DNA from: RGIG2041 sp045537695
GTDB taxonomy: Bacteria > Bacillota > Clostridia > UBA1381 > UMGS1253
DNA length: 12,357 nucleotides
Direction: 5' to 3'
NCBI GenBank assembly: GCA_045537695.1
Contig: JAZSQB010000032.1
Span: 1-12,357, forward strand
Position numbers and translations under genes: made by a program. Position 1 is the stretch's first letter, and each line of letters begins with the position of its first letter. The notes below the pieces were generated by a model, which saw nothing but the letters and a program-made list of their open reading frames with translations, had not been told where the DNA came from and made no database searches. Positions 1 through 5,821 of the stretch are shown here, in pieces.

Positions 1-1
1 G

Positions 2-739
2 CAATCCGATTTGATAACCCGTATTCAGCAGGGCGATAATTCGCTGATTGTCGAGTTGTGGGAATTGATACAGCCGCTCGTTACCGCTGTTATACGGCGA
101 TATATGGCGGTTTGTGAAGGCTCACCCCTCTTTGATGAAGAGGATCTCCGACAAGATGCTTTTATCGCTCTGCGGTTTGCCCTTGACTACTGGAAGCCTG
201 ACGGCGGCGCTTCGTTTGGTGCGGTGTTTGTGTATTGCATCCAGAACGCCACAAGAGCCACCAGAGGGCGACGCATACCGGACGCATTGACGAACGCTGA
301 CAGCCTCAACGAGCCAATAGGCGAAGATTCTGAGGACGAAATGGTGGACTTACTGGAAGACAGACAGACCCCAGACACGGCAGATGCAGCAATCGACAAT
401 GTGTATATGTGCGGGCTGCGTGAAATCTTCGACCGCATAGACAGCGAACAGCAGACACCGGAGCAGAGGGCGGCTATATATTCACTATATTACCAAAACC
501 AGACCGTTACACAGACCGCCGCCCTGATGGGCATATCTGACGCAGAAGTACGATCAGCGCACGACCGCGCTTTGAGGGTATACCGCAAGCCATATAACCG
601 GTTTTTGCTTGAACCATACACCGGAGTTTATCACGGTGCAGGCTTAAAAGCATTCAAAAACCGTCGTGCCTCTATCGTGGAAAGCGAGGCAGAGCGACGG
701 GAACGGCAAAATTATAGATTAAGAAAGGTTAATTCATGA
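2..739 (+). CDS. Sigma-70-like late-region protein (5' partial)
   Basis: A sigma-70-family-like protein, probably a DNA-binding transcription regulator. The frame is open to the left edge; codons 2-10 precede the first possible start (TTG at 11), so I treat it as 5'-truncated. The N-terminal third carries a region-2-like helix (DLRQDAFIALRFALDYW, then a GASFGAVFVYCIQNATR stretch). An acidic linker follows. The C-terminal part has a region-4-like helix-turn-helix (Q-T-V-T-Q-T-A-A-L-M-G-I-S-D-A-E-V-R) and a basic, Arg-rich tail. It overlaps the next gene by 4 bp (ATGA at 736-739), so the two are probably translationally coupled. It lies in the tail gene cluster. A sigma-like protein there could control late genes or be a structural gene regulator; the target promoter is not visible. 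Family-level call is fairly sure, role is inferred. Confidence 0.72.
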   Translation, partial: QSDLITRIQQGDNSLIVELWELIQPLVTAVIRRYMAVCEGSPLFDEEDLRQDAFIALRFALDYWKPDGGASFGAVFVYCIQNATRATRGRRIPDALTNADSLNEPIGEDSEDEMVDLLEDRQTPDTADAAIDNVYMCGLREIFDRIDSEQQTPEQRAAIYSLYYQNQTVTQTAALMGISDAEVRSAHDRALRVYRKPYNRFLLEPYTGVYHGAGLKAFKNRRASIVESEAERRERQNYRLRKVNS

Positions 740-1185
740 ATAACATTACAATTACCACCAGCACAAAAAAGACACTCAACCTCACAACTCCCGACGGCCA
801 GCACCTCGGCGTTGTTACCGTTGATCCCGGCGACTTCTCCATTGTCCAGAGATACAACGAGGTAACCGAAAATCTCAACAGACTGTGCAGCAAGCACTCT
901 AAGCAGAGCGGCGATCTTAAAAAGGCAGCGGCAGCAATGAAGCAGTTGGAAGCCGGAGTAAAAGAGCAGGTAAATTATTTGCTTGGATATGATGCCACCG
1001 CTGATATTTTCGGCGTGCTTGGCGCTCTCCACATGAATGATGAGGGTGTTTTCTTCTTCCAGCAGGTAATAAACGGCGTGGGCGCGTTCATTTCCGAAGA
1101 AGTTGCAAGCAGAACCGCAAACAGATTTACCCCCGAAGAGATGAAGAAGATCGAAGAGGCAACCGCAAAGTATAAGGATAGATAA
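736..1185 (+). CDS. Putative phage tail assembly chaperone-like protein
   Basis: A 149-residue soluble protein. Its start is ATG at 736 with AAGAAAGG upstream and a 4-bp overlap with the preceding stop. The N-terminus is beta-rich and Thr-rich (ITITTSTKKTLNLTT), followed by alpha-helical stretches (residues about 40-80, Lys/Ala-rich) and a C-terminal helix ending E-E-A-T-A-K-Y-K-D-R. I recognise no catalytic motif. Its position two to four genes upstream of the tape measure is where siphophages encode tail assembly chaperones (gpG-like), and its size and helical C-terminus fit that role. No slippery -1 frameshift site typical of G/GT genes stands out, so the chaperone assignment rests mainly on synteny. 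It could equally be another small tail-completion protein of Firmicutes phages. Confidence 0.65.
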   Translation: MNNITITTSTKKTLNLTTPDGQHLGVVTVDPGDFSIVQRYNEVTENLNRLCSKHSKQSGDLKKAAAAMKQLEAGVKEQVNYLLGYDATADIFGVLGALHMNDEGVFFFQQVINGVGAFISEEVASRTANRFTPEEMKKIEEATAKYKDR

Positions 1186-1199
1186 TAGGAGGGAACAAA

Positions 1200-1292
1200 A
1201 TGACATCTGGTGTAATTATCACAGGCATGATTTGTGCAACTGTGATCGCTCTTGCGTTCATAGGCCGAAAGAGCGACAAGAAAGCGAGATAA
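1200..1292 (+). CDS. 30-residue single-pass membrane peptide
   Basis: A small ORF of 30 codons plus stop with a strong ribosome binding site (AGGAGGG at 1187-1193, 6 nt before the ATG). Residues 4-22 (G-V-I-I-T-G-M-I-C-A-T-V-I-A-L-A-F-I-G) form one hydrophobic transmembrane segment. A short basic tail (RKSDKKAR) follows, as expected for an N-out/C-in membrane peptide. It sits in the 125-bp gap between the chaperone-like gene and the 98-residue gene, on the same strand and clearly in the operon. The function is unknown. Small membrane peptides of phages can be holin- or superinfection-related, but nothing here singles out one role. Confidence 0.6.
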   Translation: MTSGVIITGMICATVIALAFIGRKSDKKAR

Positions 1293-1310
1293 ACCAACGG
1301 AGGTAACGAC

Positions 1311-1607
1311 ATGAAAGCGAAATTTCTCACCAGAAAACAGCGGCGCAGATTTAATAAGCGCATGAAAAAGGAAGTTGACCGACTGCTTGCCGCTCTTGAA
1401 GCAAGACGCGAAGAAACTCAAAGGCCTATTATTTCCCCGGAGACTATGGATGCGCTGAAAGGAAGCCTCGACCGAGTTGCTGAAAATATGCGCAATGCTG
1501 TCAAGGAACTTGCCCCTCTGGGCGTTGCTATGGCTGCTTCAATGGCTGATTCTGCCGAAACTGAGGGCGGTGACGACAACGGAGAAGAGGACAACGCCGA
1601 TTGTTGA
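1311..1607 (+). CDS. Hypothetical 98-residue charged protein
   Basis: A hypothetical phage protein starting at ATG 1311 with GGAGGTAA just upstream at good spacing. It is strongly polarised. Residues 1-35 are very basic and helical (KFLTRKQRRRFNKRMKKEV), possibly nucleic-acid binding. The middle (about 40-78) is amphipathic helix, and the last 20 residues are acidic (ETEGGDDNGEEDNADC). Its 3' end overlaps or abuts the KTR reading frame, which is +1 relative to it. The stop context is TGT TGA C, preceded by a purine-rich GGAGAAGAGG. This could allow coupling or +1 frameshifting into the KTR frame. It lies in the slot where tail chaperone pairs often sit. No family recognised. Confidence 0.62.
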   Translation: MKAKFLTRKQRRRFNKRMKKEVDRLLAALEARREETQRPIISPETMDALKGSLDRVAENMRNAVKELAPLGVAMAASMADSAETEGGDDNGEEDNADC

Positions 1608-1749
1608 CGCTTCCGGATGGGTGTTATGCCCTTGTTGTGGAGGTAAAACGAGGCTTAAAATCGCCCCGTCAACGGAAATTAAAGGCTTACCGTTGTACTG
1701 TCCGAAATGTAAGCAAACCACATTTGTGGATATAAAACCGAATAATTAA
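1600..1749 (+). CDS. Cysteine-rich KTR zinc-ribbon protein (start uncertain)
   Basis: A member of the cysteine-rich KTR family, small zinc-ribbon proteins common in Firmicutes phages and conjugative elements; their function is not known. The visible hallmark is W-V-L-C-P-C-C-G-G-K-T-R-L-K-I followed by P-L-Y-C-P-K-C-K-Q-T. This gives two CxxC pairs, C10/C13 and C34/C37 counted from position 1600, that should bind one zinc ion. The start is not obvious. Homologues begin just before the Trp, and the only near codon with a purine-rich site (GGAGAAGAGG, 1581-1590) at correct spacing is an ATT at 1600. TTG 1477 or ATG 1495 are in-frame alternatives, but the sequence they add looks like an out-of-frame shadow of the 98-residue gene. 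A +1 frameshift product of that gene is another option. Confidence 0.68.
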   Translation: MVDASGWVLCPCCGGKTRLKIAPSTEIKGLPLYCPKCKQTTFVDIKPNN

Positions 1750-1796
1750 GAGCCAATGAGCCGGTATCTGAGGGCGTTCCCCTCGGTGCTGGCTCT
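1749..1796 (+). promoter_or_regulatory. Two-tier hairpin between KTR gene and tape measure gene
   Basis: The outer stem AGAGCCA (1749-1755) pairs with TGGCTCT (1790-1796). The inner stem CTGAGGG (1768-1774) pairs with CCCTCGG (1780-1786), with one T-G pair and loop CGTTC. It begins at the KTR stop codon and is followed by a moderately T-rich run (TATTTCATTTT). It may attenuate transcription, protect an mRNA end or separate translation of the two genes. A true terminator would silence the tape measure gene unless read through or antiterminated. Confidence 0.5.
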
Positions 1797-1821
1797 ATTT
1801 CATTTTAAAGGATGTGATTCA

Positions 1822-4182
1822 ATGGCACAGGCTGACGGAACCGTTGTAATTGATACTAAAATCGACGACAGCGGCATAACTGATGGTGCGAAGAAAATAA
1901 AAAGCGGCTTGGACGGCGTAAGCGGCAGCGCGACGAGCGTTGGAGAAAAACTTAAAAACGGACTGGGGACAATGGCAAGCGTAGGCGCAAAACTGGGAGC
2001 GGCGGCTATCGGCGCAGTTGCAACCGGAATTGTCGCGCTTACAAAACAGTCAGTTGATTCATTCTCCGAATATGAGCAACTCGCAGGCGGTGTTAAGAAA
2101 ATCTTTGACGAGATGGATAATTCAAAGATTTTTGCAGATGCCGCGAACGCTTACAAAGATTTGGGGATGTCCGCTAATGAATACTTAGCGGTAATGAATA
2201 ATCTTGGCGCGACATTCTCCGCAACTATGGGCGATGAGGCTGGTTATGAGACAGCGAAACGAGGATTGCAGGCGATTTCAGACTTTGCATCCGGAACAGG
2301 CGCAAGCGTTGATGAACTTTCGGAAAAGTACAAACTTATCACAAAGAGCACATCACAGTATCAGTCAATCGCAGATCAGTTCTCCGGTATTCTCCCGGCA
2401 ACTTCTGCGGATTTCCTCAAGGCAGCGCAAAGTGCTGGTTATCTGAGCGACAACTACACCAAATTGACCGAAGTGCCCGTGGCAGAGTATCAGCAGGCAG
2501 TTACGGCAATGCTTGCGCAAGGCGTTGATGCTCTGGGACTGACAGGAAATACAGCAGCAGAGGCGGCAAGCACGTTGAGCGGTTCTTTTGGTATGCTCTC
2601 TGCATCATGGAAGAATTTGGTTACTGGATTCGCAGACGATAGTGCAAATTTGCCTCAGTTGGTGGGAAATGTCGTTTCTTCTCTTTCCGCTGTGATCCAG
2701 AACCTTATCCCCGTGATTAGCACGGCTTTGACAGGGATTGGAACGGCGTTACAGGCGGTAATTCCTATGCTTGCCGCGGAACTGCCTGGACTTATTAGCA
2801 CACTTATGCCGGAACTTCTGGGCGCTATTGGTGTACTTGTTGAAAGCCTTGTGGCTGCGTTGCCGGAAATTTTGGCGGTGCTCACCGATATCATACCTAT
2901 GCTGATTGAAATGGTAATGGCAAATCAGGTGCTTTTGCTTGATGCCGGCTTGCAAATTCTAGTCGCGCTTATCAACGGCATTACGGAGAATCTGCCCACA
3001 CTTATTGATGCGGCGCTAACTCTTGTGGAACAACTCATAAGCGCACTCATAGAGAACCTTCCGTTGCTGCTTGATGCTGGTCTGCAACTTCTTATGGGGC
3101 TTGCTGACGGCCTTATCGCGGCTATCCCCCAACTTGTAGAAATGCTGCCGACTATTATCGAAAGCATTGTAACCACCCTTTTGTCAATGATCGAAACACT
3201 ATTGACAACCGGCGGCGACTTACTGCAAGGCATTATTGACGGTGTTGTGGCGGCTATTCCTCTTCTGGTGGATATGCTCCCCACAATTATTGATACAGTT
3301 GTAAATGTGCTGCTTAACAATTTGCCGATGATAATTGACACCGGCATGAAAGTGTTGATTGCTGTAATAAACGGTATTCTGGATGCGCTACCGCAACTGA
3401 TAGCAATGCTTCCGACGATCATAAAAACTATTGTCACCACCCTAAAAAACAATCTTCCGAAAATCCTCGCAATGGGTAAGGATATTTTAACCTCGCTGAT
3501 CTCCGGTATCGGTTCAATGATAAGTAAACTGCTTACAAAAGCCGGAGAGATTGTTACAACGATCGTGAAGAAGGTCGGAGAACTACCGAAGAAAATGCTT
3601 GATGTGGGTAAAAACCTTGTTAGCGGCATCTGGGATGGTATTTCCGATTCGTTCACATGGATCAAGAACAAAATCAGCGGATGGGTTGGTAACGTACTGT
3701 CCTTTATCAAGAATCTTTTCGGCATTCACTCCCCGTCAACAGAGACCGCATGGATGGGTGAAATGATGTCCGAAGGACTTGCAAAAGGTATTCTTGCGAA
3801 TGCTCCGGCAGCGCTCAAGGCTGTTGATAAACTGGGCGACAAGGTTTCCGGGCGTTTTGGCTCTCTTACTGCCGGGATTTCCGGTCTCTCAATGTCTGGC
3901 TCCGGGCTGCGAATGCCTGCAGTTGCCACCGGTTCCATTGTCCCCCCTATGGCAATGCAATACGCCTTTGCTGGTGCTGCTGCCGGTAACGCTGCTGTTG
4001 ATCCAAACGAAATAACCTCAATGGTACGAGGCGCAGTTGCCCAAGGCCTAGCAGCCAACAACCAGAATAATTCTTATCGTTTTGTTGCTCAAATTGACGG
4101 GAGAACGTTGTTTGACAAAATGATTAGCGAGGCCAGACTTCGCCAAATGGCGACCGGGCGCAATCCGTTTGAATACCTGTGA
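1822..4182 (+). CDS. Phage tail tape measure protein
   Basis: The tape measure protein (786 residues) fixes tail length and is ejected with the DNA. The start at ATG 1822 is preferred over the in-frame ATG 1756. It has AAAGGA at good spacing, it gives the family-typical N-terminus (MAQADGTVVIDTKIDDSG), and the longer version would translate through the hairpin at 1749-1796. A glycine/alanine-rich hydrophobic segment lies near residues 45-75. Residues about 283-567 consist of imperfect hydrophobic repeats of roughly 40 residues (variants of N-L-P-x-L-I-D-A-G-L-Q-L-L and L-P-T-I-I-x-x-I-V-T-T-L). The C-terminal FGIHSPST motif near residue 635 is typical of Firmicutes tape measures. It ends 130 bp before a terminator and no distal tail gene follows, which is unusual. 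Confidence 0.93.
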   Translation: MAQADGTVVIDTKIDDSGITDGAKKIKSGLDGVSGSATSVGEKLKNGLGTMASVGAKLGAAAIGAVATGIVALTKQSVDSFSEYEQLAGGVKKIFDEMDNSKIFADAANAYKDLGMSANEYLAVMNNLGATFSATMGDEAGYETAKRGLQAISDFASGTGASVDELSEKYKLITKSTSQYQSIADQFSGILPATSADFLKAAQSAGYLSDNYTKLTEVPVAEYQQAVTAMLAQGVDALGLTGNTAAEAASTLSGSFGMLSASWKNLVTGFADDSANLPQLVGNVVSSLSAVIQNLIPVISTALTGIGTALQAVIPMLAAELPGLISTLMPELLGAIGVLVESLVAALPEILAVLTDIIPMLIEMVMANQVLLLDAGLQILVALINGITENLPTLIDAALTLVEQLISALIENLPLLLDAGLQLLMGLADGLIAAIPQLVEMLPTIIESIVTTLLSMIETLLTTGGDLLQGIIDGVVAAIPLLVDMLPTIIDTVVNVLLNNLPMIIDTGMKVLIAVINGILDALPQLIAMLPTIIKTIVTTLKNNLPKILAMGKDILTSLISGIGSMISKLLTKAGEIVTTIVKKVGELPKKMLDVGKNLVSGIWDGISDSFTWIKNKISGWVGNVLSFIKNLFGIHSPSTETAWMGEMMSEGLAKGILANAPAALKAVDKLGDKVSGRFGSLTAGISGLSMSGSGLRMPAVATGSIVPPMAMQYAFAGAAAGNAAVDPNEITSMVRGAVAQGLAANNQNNSYRFVAQIDGRTLFDKMISEARLRQMATGRNPFEYL

Positions 4183-4275
4183 TTTTTGCGCCCCGTGCGC
4201 CGTTTAACCCTTGCGACAACAAACTACTACCCCACAACATAAACGCCAAATAGCCCCATTTACGGGCAAAAGAAA

Positions 4276-4316
4276 GGCACCCTCACCAAAGTGGCGGGGG
4301 TGCTGTTTTTATTTTA
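4276..4316. terminator. Bidirectional intrinsic terminator after the tape measure gene
   Basis: The stem GCACCC (4277-4282) pairs with GGGTGC (4298-4303), with an inner CAC/GTG pairing around a CAAA loop. A T-tract at 4306-4310 ends the + transcript. On the minus strand the same hairpin is followed by CTTTCTTTTG, so it also serves the leftward HNH-XRE gene, whose stop lies at 4309-4311. The 90 bp between the tape measure stop and this hairpin contain nothing I recognise. Confidence 0.8.
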
Positions 4317-4833
4317 TGTGTTCCACAATATCGCCCGGCTGACATTCCAGCAATGTACATATTCTGTCAATGTTCGTCCAGCTTACCAATTTGCCCTCCC
4401 GGAGCTGCTGGATTGTACTTTCTCCGAGTAACTTTTCTTTGCGTAATCTGTTTGTGTTGTAGCCCTTTTCCTTGAGAGCGGACAGCACATCGATTTTGTA
4501 GTTTAGCCCGGGGCTTTTAAGGTGTACATGTGGCTTTGCTGTATGCCTTGCACGAGACGAGTTCTCGCTCTGTGTAATCCATTGACAGTTAGTAGGGCTA
4601 TAGTCCCCGTCTGGATCAATACGGTCAATAGTTAAGTGCTCCTCGTAACCATTGTTTAACGCCCACTCGATGAAGTTGTTTACACCGTGTTCGCCCATCC
4701 ATTCATCACAGATAGCGATGCCTCTTCCTCCGTAAAACTTGAAGTGTTCGGCGTTAGGATTGTAGCACCGCTGCTTCATACCTGAGAAGATAGTGTAAAG
4801 GCGTGTTTTGCTTAAGCCGTTATTGTTGTTCAT
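4309..4833 (-). CDS. HNH-like homing domain fused to XRE regulator
   Basis: A 174-residue two-domain protein. Residues about 10-95 match the small HNH/AP2-associated phage homing-endonuclease type: R-L-Y-x-I-F-x-G-M-K-Q-R-C-Y-N-P-N, then Y-G-G-R-G-I-A-I-C-D-E-W (34-45), then the core D-R-I-D-P-D-G-D-Y-S-P-T-N-C-Q-W (70-85). After a linker, residues about 111-174 form an XRE/Cro-type helix-turn-helix (N-T-N-R-L-R-K-E-K-L-L-G-E-S-T-I-Q-Q-L-R, ending C-Q-P-G-D-I-V-E-H-I). That part closely resembles the whole of the upstream 68-residue regulator. The start is ATG at 4833 with GGAGGAGGAAT just before it, and its ATG overlaps the upstream stop (TAATG), so the two are co-translated. HNH cleavage activity is possible but the exact catalytic set is not certain. 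It could be a sequence-specific regulator whose first domain only binds DNA. Confidence 0.8.
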   Translation of the reverse strand: MNNNNGLSKTRLYTIFSGMKQRCYNPNAEHFKFYGGRGIAICDEWMGEHGVNNFIEWALNNGYEEHLTIDRIDPDGDYSPTNCQWITQSENSSRARHTAKPHVHLKSPGLNYKIDVLSALKEKGYNTNRLRKEKLLGESTIQQLREGKLVSWTNIDRICTLLECQPGDIVEHIK

Positions 4834-5039
4834 TATTCCTCCTCCACATACTCAAGAATATCACCGGGTTGGACTTGCAGCGCCTTGCATATTCTATTGA
4901 TTACCTCAAGGCTGACCGGCTTACCAGCGGAGATTTTAGCCATTGTCGCAGACGATATATCCGCCATTTCTTGAAGTCTGCCCTTTGAAATCTTTCTTTT
5001 ATTAAGTAAATCGAGCAGTTTGTAATATTTTATGCTCAT
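4833..5039 (-). CDS. Small XRE/Cro-type transcriptional regulator
   Basis: A 68-residue protein that is essentially a bare helix-turn-helix of the XRE (HTH_26-like) class: K-G-R-L-Q-E-M-A-D-I-S-S-A-T-M-A-K-I-S-A-G is the DNA-binding unit and C-K-A-L-Q-V-Q-P-G-D-I-L-E-Y-V the typical C-terminal end. I chose ATG 5039 because GGAGGTGATACC precedes it directly and a strong promoter ends only about 12 nt upstream. Longer in-frame versions would include the promoter. It is the first gene of a two-gene leftward operon with the HNH-XRE fusion and diverges from the 106-residue gene, so it probably regulates this divergent promoter pair and itself. It is too small to carry a sensor domain. Confidence 0.85.
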   Translation of the reverse strand: MSIKYYKLLDLLNKRKISKGRLQEMADISSATMAKISAGKPVSLEVINRICKALQVQPGDILEYVEEE

Positions 5040-5057
5040 GGTATCACCTCCACCAAT

Positions 5058-5086
5058 ATAATACACCATAATCGCAGAGAAGTCAA
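5058..5086 (-). promoter_or_regulatory. Sigma-A promoter for the XRE operon
   Basis: Reading leftward: -35 TTGACT (5086-5081), an exact 17-nt spacer, -10 TATTAT (5063-5058). Transcription should begin near 5051, leaving about 12 nt before the ATG at 5039, so the Shine-Dalgarno sequence lies at the very 5' end of the mRNA. Confidence 0.8.
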
Positions 5087-5112
5087 ATAAAATTTTGCGT
5101 TTATAAAGATTA

Positions 5113-5166
5113 TTTTGCAAAAGCACTTGACAATCAACTTTGAATACGCTAATATATCTTTGCAAA
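5113..5166. promoter_or_regulatory. Candidate XRE operators: paired TTTGCAAA palindromes
   Basis: TTTTGCAAAA at 5113-5122 and TTTGCAAA at 5159-5166 flank the rightward promoter (5127-5155). A half-site TTTTGC lies at 5093-5098, just upstream of the leftward -35. Twin short palindromes around one of two divergent promoters are what an XRE dimer would be expected to bind. This is inference from position and symmetry only. Confidence 0.45.
5127..5155 (+). promoter_or_regulatory. Sigma-A promoter for the 106-residue gene
   Basis: -35 TTGACA (5127-5132), an exact 17-nt spacer, -10 TAATAT (5150-5155), predicted start near 5162. The resulting leader of about 120 nt contains a small hairpin (CCGGG 5189-5193 with CCCGG 5202-5206) and a Shine-Dalgarno-like GGAGG at 5221-5225 that has no ATG after it. 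Confidence 0.8.
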
Positions 5167-5281
5167 CACAAAGAAAACGCATACCACCCCGGGCGGCAAA
5201 TCCCGGCATAACAAACGAACGGAGGAAATAAACGGTCAAGCGCCGTATCTCGCAATATTACATATTACAGGAGGAATTGCA

Positions 5282-5602
5282 ATGTACATTATGCCCACAA
5301 CAAAAGAGGAAAGAGTTTGCATCAGCACTTATATTAGCGGTCTGATGTATAACCTTGAGATCGTGGAACAGATTTTAGACGAACTGTTCGACGATTACTA
5401 TTTCACAGATAAGCCGTCATTTAACGAGGCGACGGCTGCTCGTCTGAGAAACTGGCTTTTCGTGATTGATAACCTTGTATCTGATACCCTGACAGAATAT
5501 GCGCTGCTCGTTGGCGAAAAGGATTCAAAATTCATTCGAGGCTTCTTTGAATCAGCCGAAAACGCAAGGGCAAATATCAACGGCGAAAACCCGAAAAATT
5601 GA
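5282..5602 (+). CDS. Hypothetical 106-residue acidic protein, probable moron
   Basis: I recognise no family. The start is ATG 5282 with AGGAGG and suitable spacing; an in-frame ATG three codons on is an alternative. The product is acidic and predicted largely helical, with aromatic/acidic stretches (E-I-V-E-Q-I-L-D-E-L-F-D-D-Y-Y and L-R-N-W-L-F-V-I-D-N-L) and no membrane segment or signal peptide. It has its own strong promoter, a 120-nt leader and a hairpin terminator about 45 bp downstream. It is a stand-alone unit between the structural operon and attP, divergent from two XRE regulators. This placement is typical of genes expressed from a prophage (lysogenic conversion or superinfection functions) or of a regulated small module. 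The function is not deducible from sequence. Confidence 0.72.
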   Translation: MYIMPTTKEERVCISTYISGLMYNLEIVEQILDELFDDYYFTDKPSFNEATAARLRNWLFVIDNLVSDTLTEYALLVGEKDSKFIRGFFESAENARANINGENPKN

Positions 5603-5604
5603 CC

Positions 5605-5626
5605 AATAGCCATCAAATAGCCATCA
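5605..5626. repeat. attP left arm: two tandem AATAGCCATCA repeats
   Basis: Two perfect, immediately adjacent 11-bp copies (5605-5615 and 5616-5626), starting 2 bp after the stop of the 106-residue gene. The same 11-mer, again as a tandem pair and in the same orientation, occurs right of the core at 5837-5858. They are interpreted as arm-type binding sites for the integrase N-terminal domain. Confidence 0.75.
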
Positions 5627-5648
5627 AAACCGAATAAAAGCAAAAGAA

Positions 5649-5697
5649 GAACACCCCGAAAATGGCTTGTTTACGCCAAGTTCGGGGTGCTGCTTTA
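5649..5697. terminator. Hairpin terminator on the left side of the attP core
   Basis: The stem CACCCCGAA (5652-5660) pairs with TTCGGGGTG (5681-5689). An inner TGGC (5663-5666) / GCCA (5675-5678) pairing closes an 8-nt loop. The + side tail (CTGCTTTA) is weak. The minus side tail is T-rich (TTCTTCTTTTGCTTTTA), so it probably ends the leftward repressor-integrase transcript after it has crossed the att core, and may also stop the 106-residue gene transcript. Confidence 0.7.
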
Positions 5698-5720
5698 TGG
5701 TGCGAGTGACGGGACTTGAA
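5698..5720 (-). other. attP: attP core identical in form to a tRNA 3' end
   Basis: Read on the minus strand, these 23 bp run from a T-loop (TTCAAGT) through the 3' half of the T stem (CCCGT) and the acceptor strand (CACTCGC) to discriminator A and CCA. Nothing upstream of the T-loop completes a tRNA: the expected T-stem 5' strand ACGGG is replaced by ACGCA. So this is an integration core restoring a host tRNA end, not a tRNA gene. The acceptor would pair with GCGAGTG; tRNA-Leu is a guess. The core sits 136 bp from the integrase stop. Confidence 0.82.
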
Positions 5721-5821
5721 TGCGTAAAGTATTTGTTTGTAGTAGGTGAAGCAATGCCAACAAACGGCATAATGCAGCCACTTTGTGCGGTTTTTCGTTT
5801 GTCTTTTTGCAATCCAAAATC

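Noticed and set aside
712..1206. 164-residue minus-strand ORF opposite the chaperone-like gene
   Set aside because: The + strand gene here has a proper start, coupling to its neighbour and natural composition. The minus ORF has Cys/Leu-rich shadow composition.
1756..1821. Longer tape measure start at ATG 1756
   Set aside because: It has no ribosome binding site, would place the hairpin at 1749-1796 inside the coding region, and the family-typical N-terminus begins at 1822.
2925..3725. 266-residue minus-strand ORF inside the tape measure gene
   Set aside because: It is antisense to the repeated hydrophobic part of a well-recognised tape measure protein, has low-complexity Ser/Ile composition, and has no ribosome binding site or family resemblance.
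5698..5720. Possible tRNA gene on the minus strand
   Set aside because: Only the T-loop, T-stem 3' half, acceptor 3' strand and CCA are present. No anticodon arm or matching 5' acceptor strand follows, so it is an att core.
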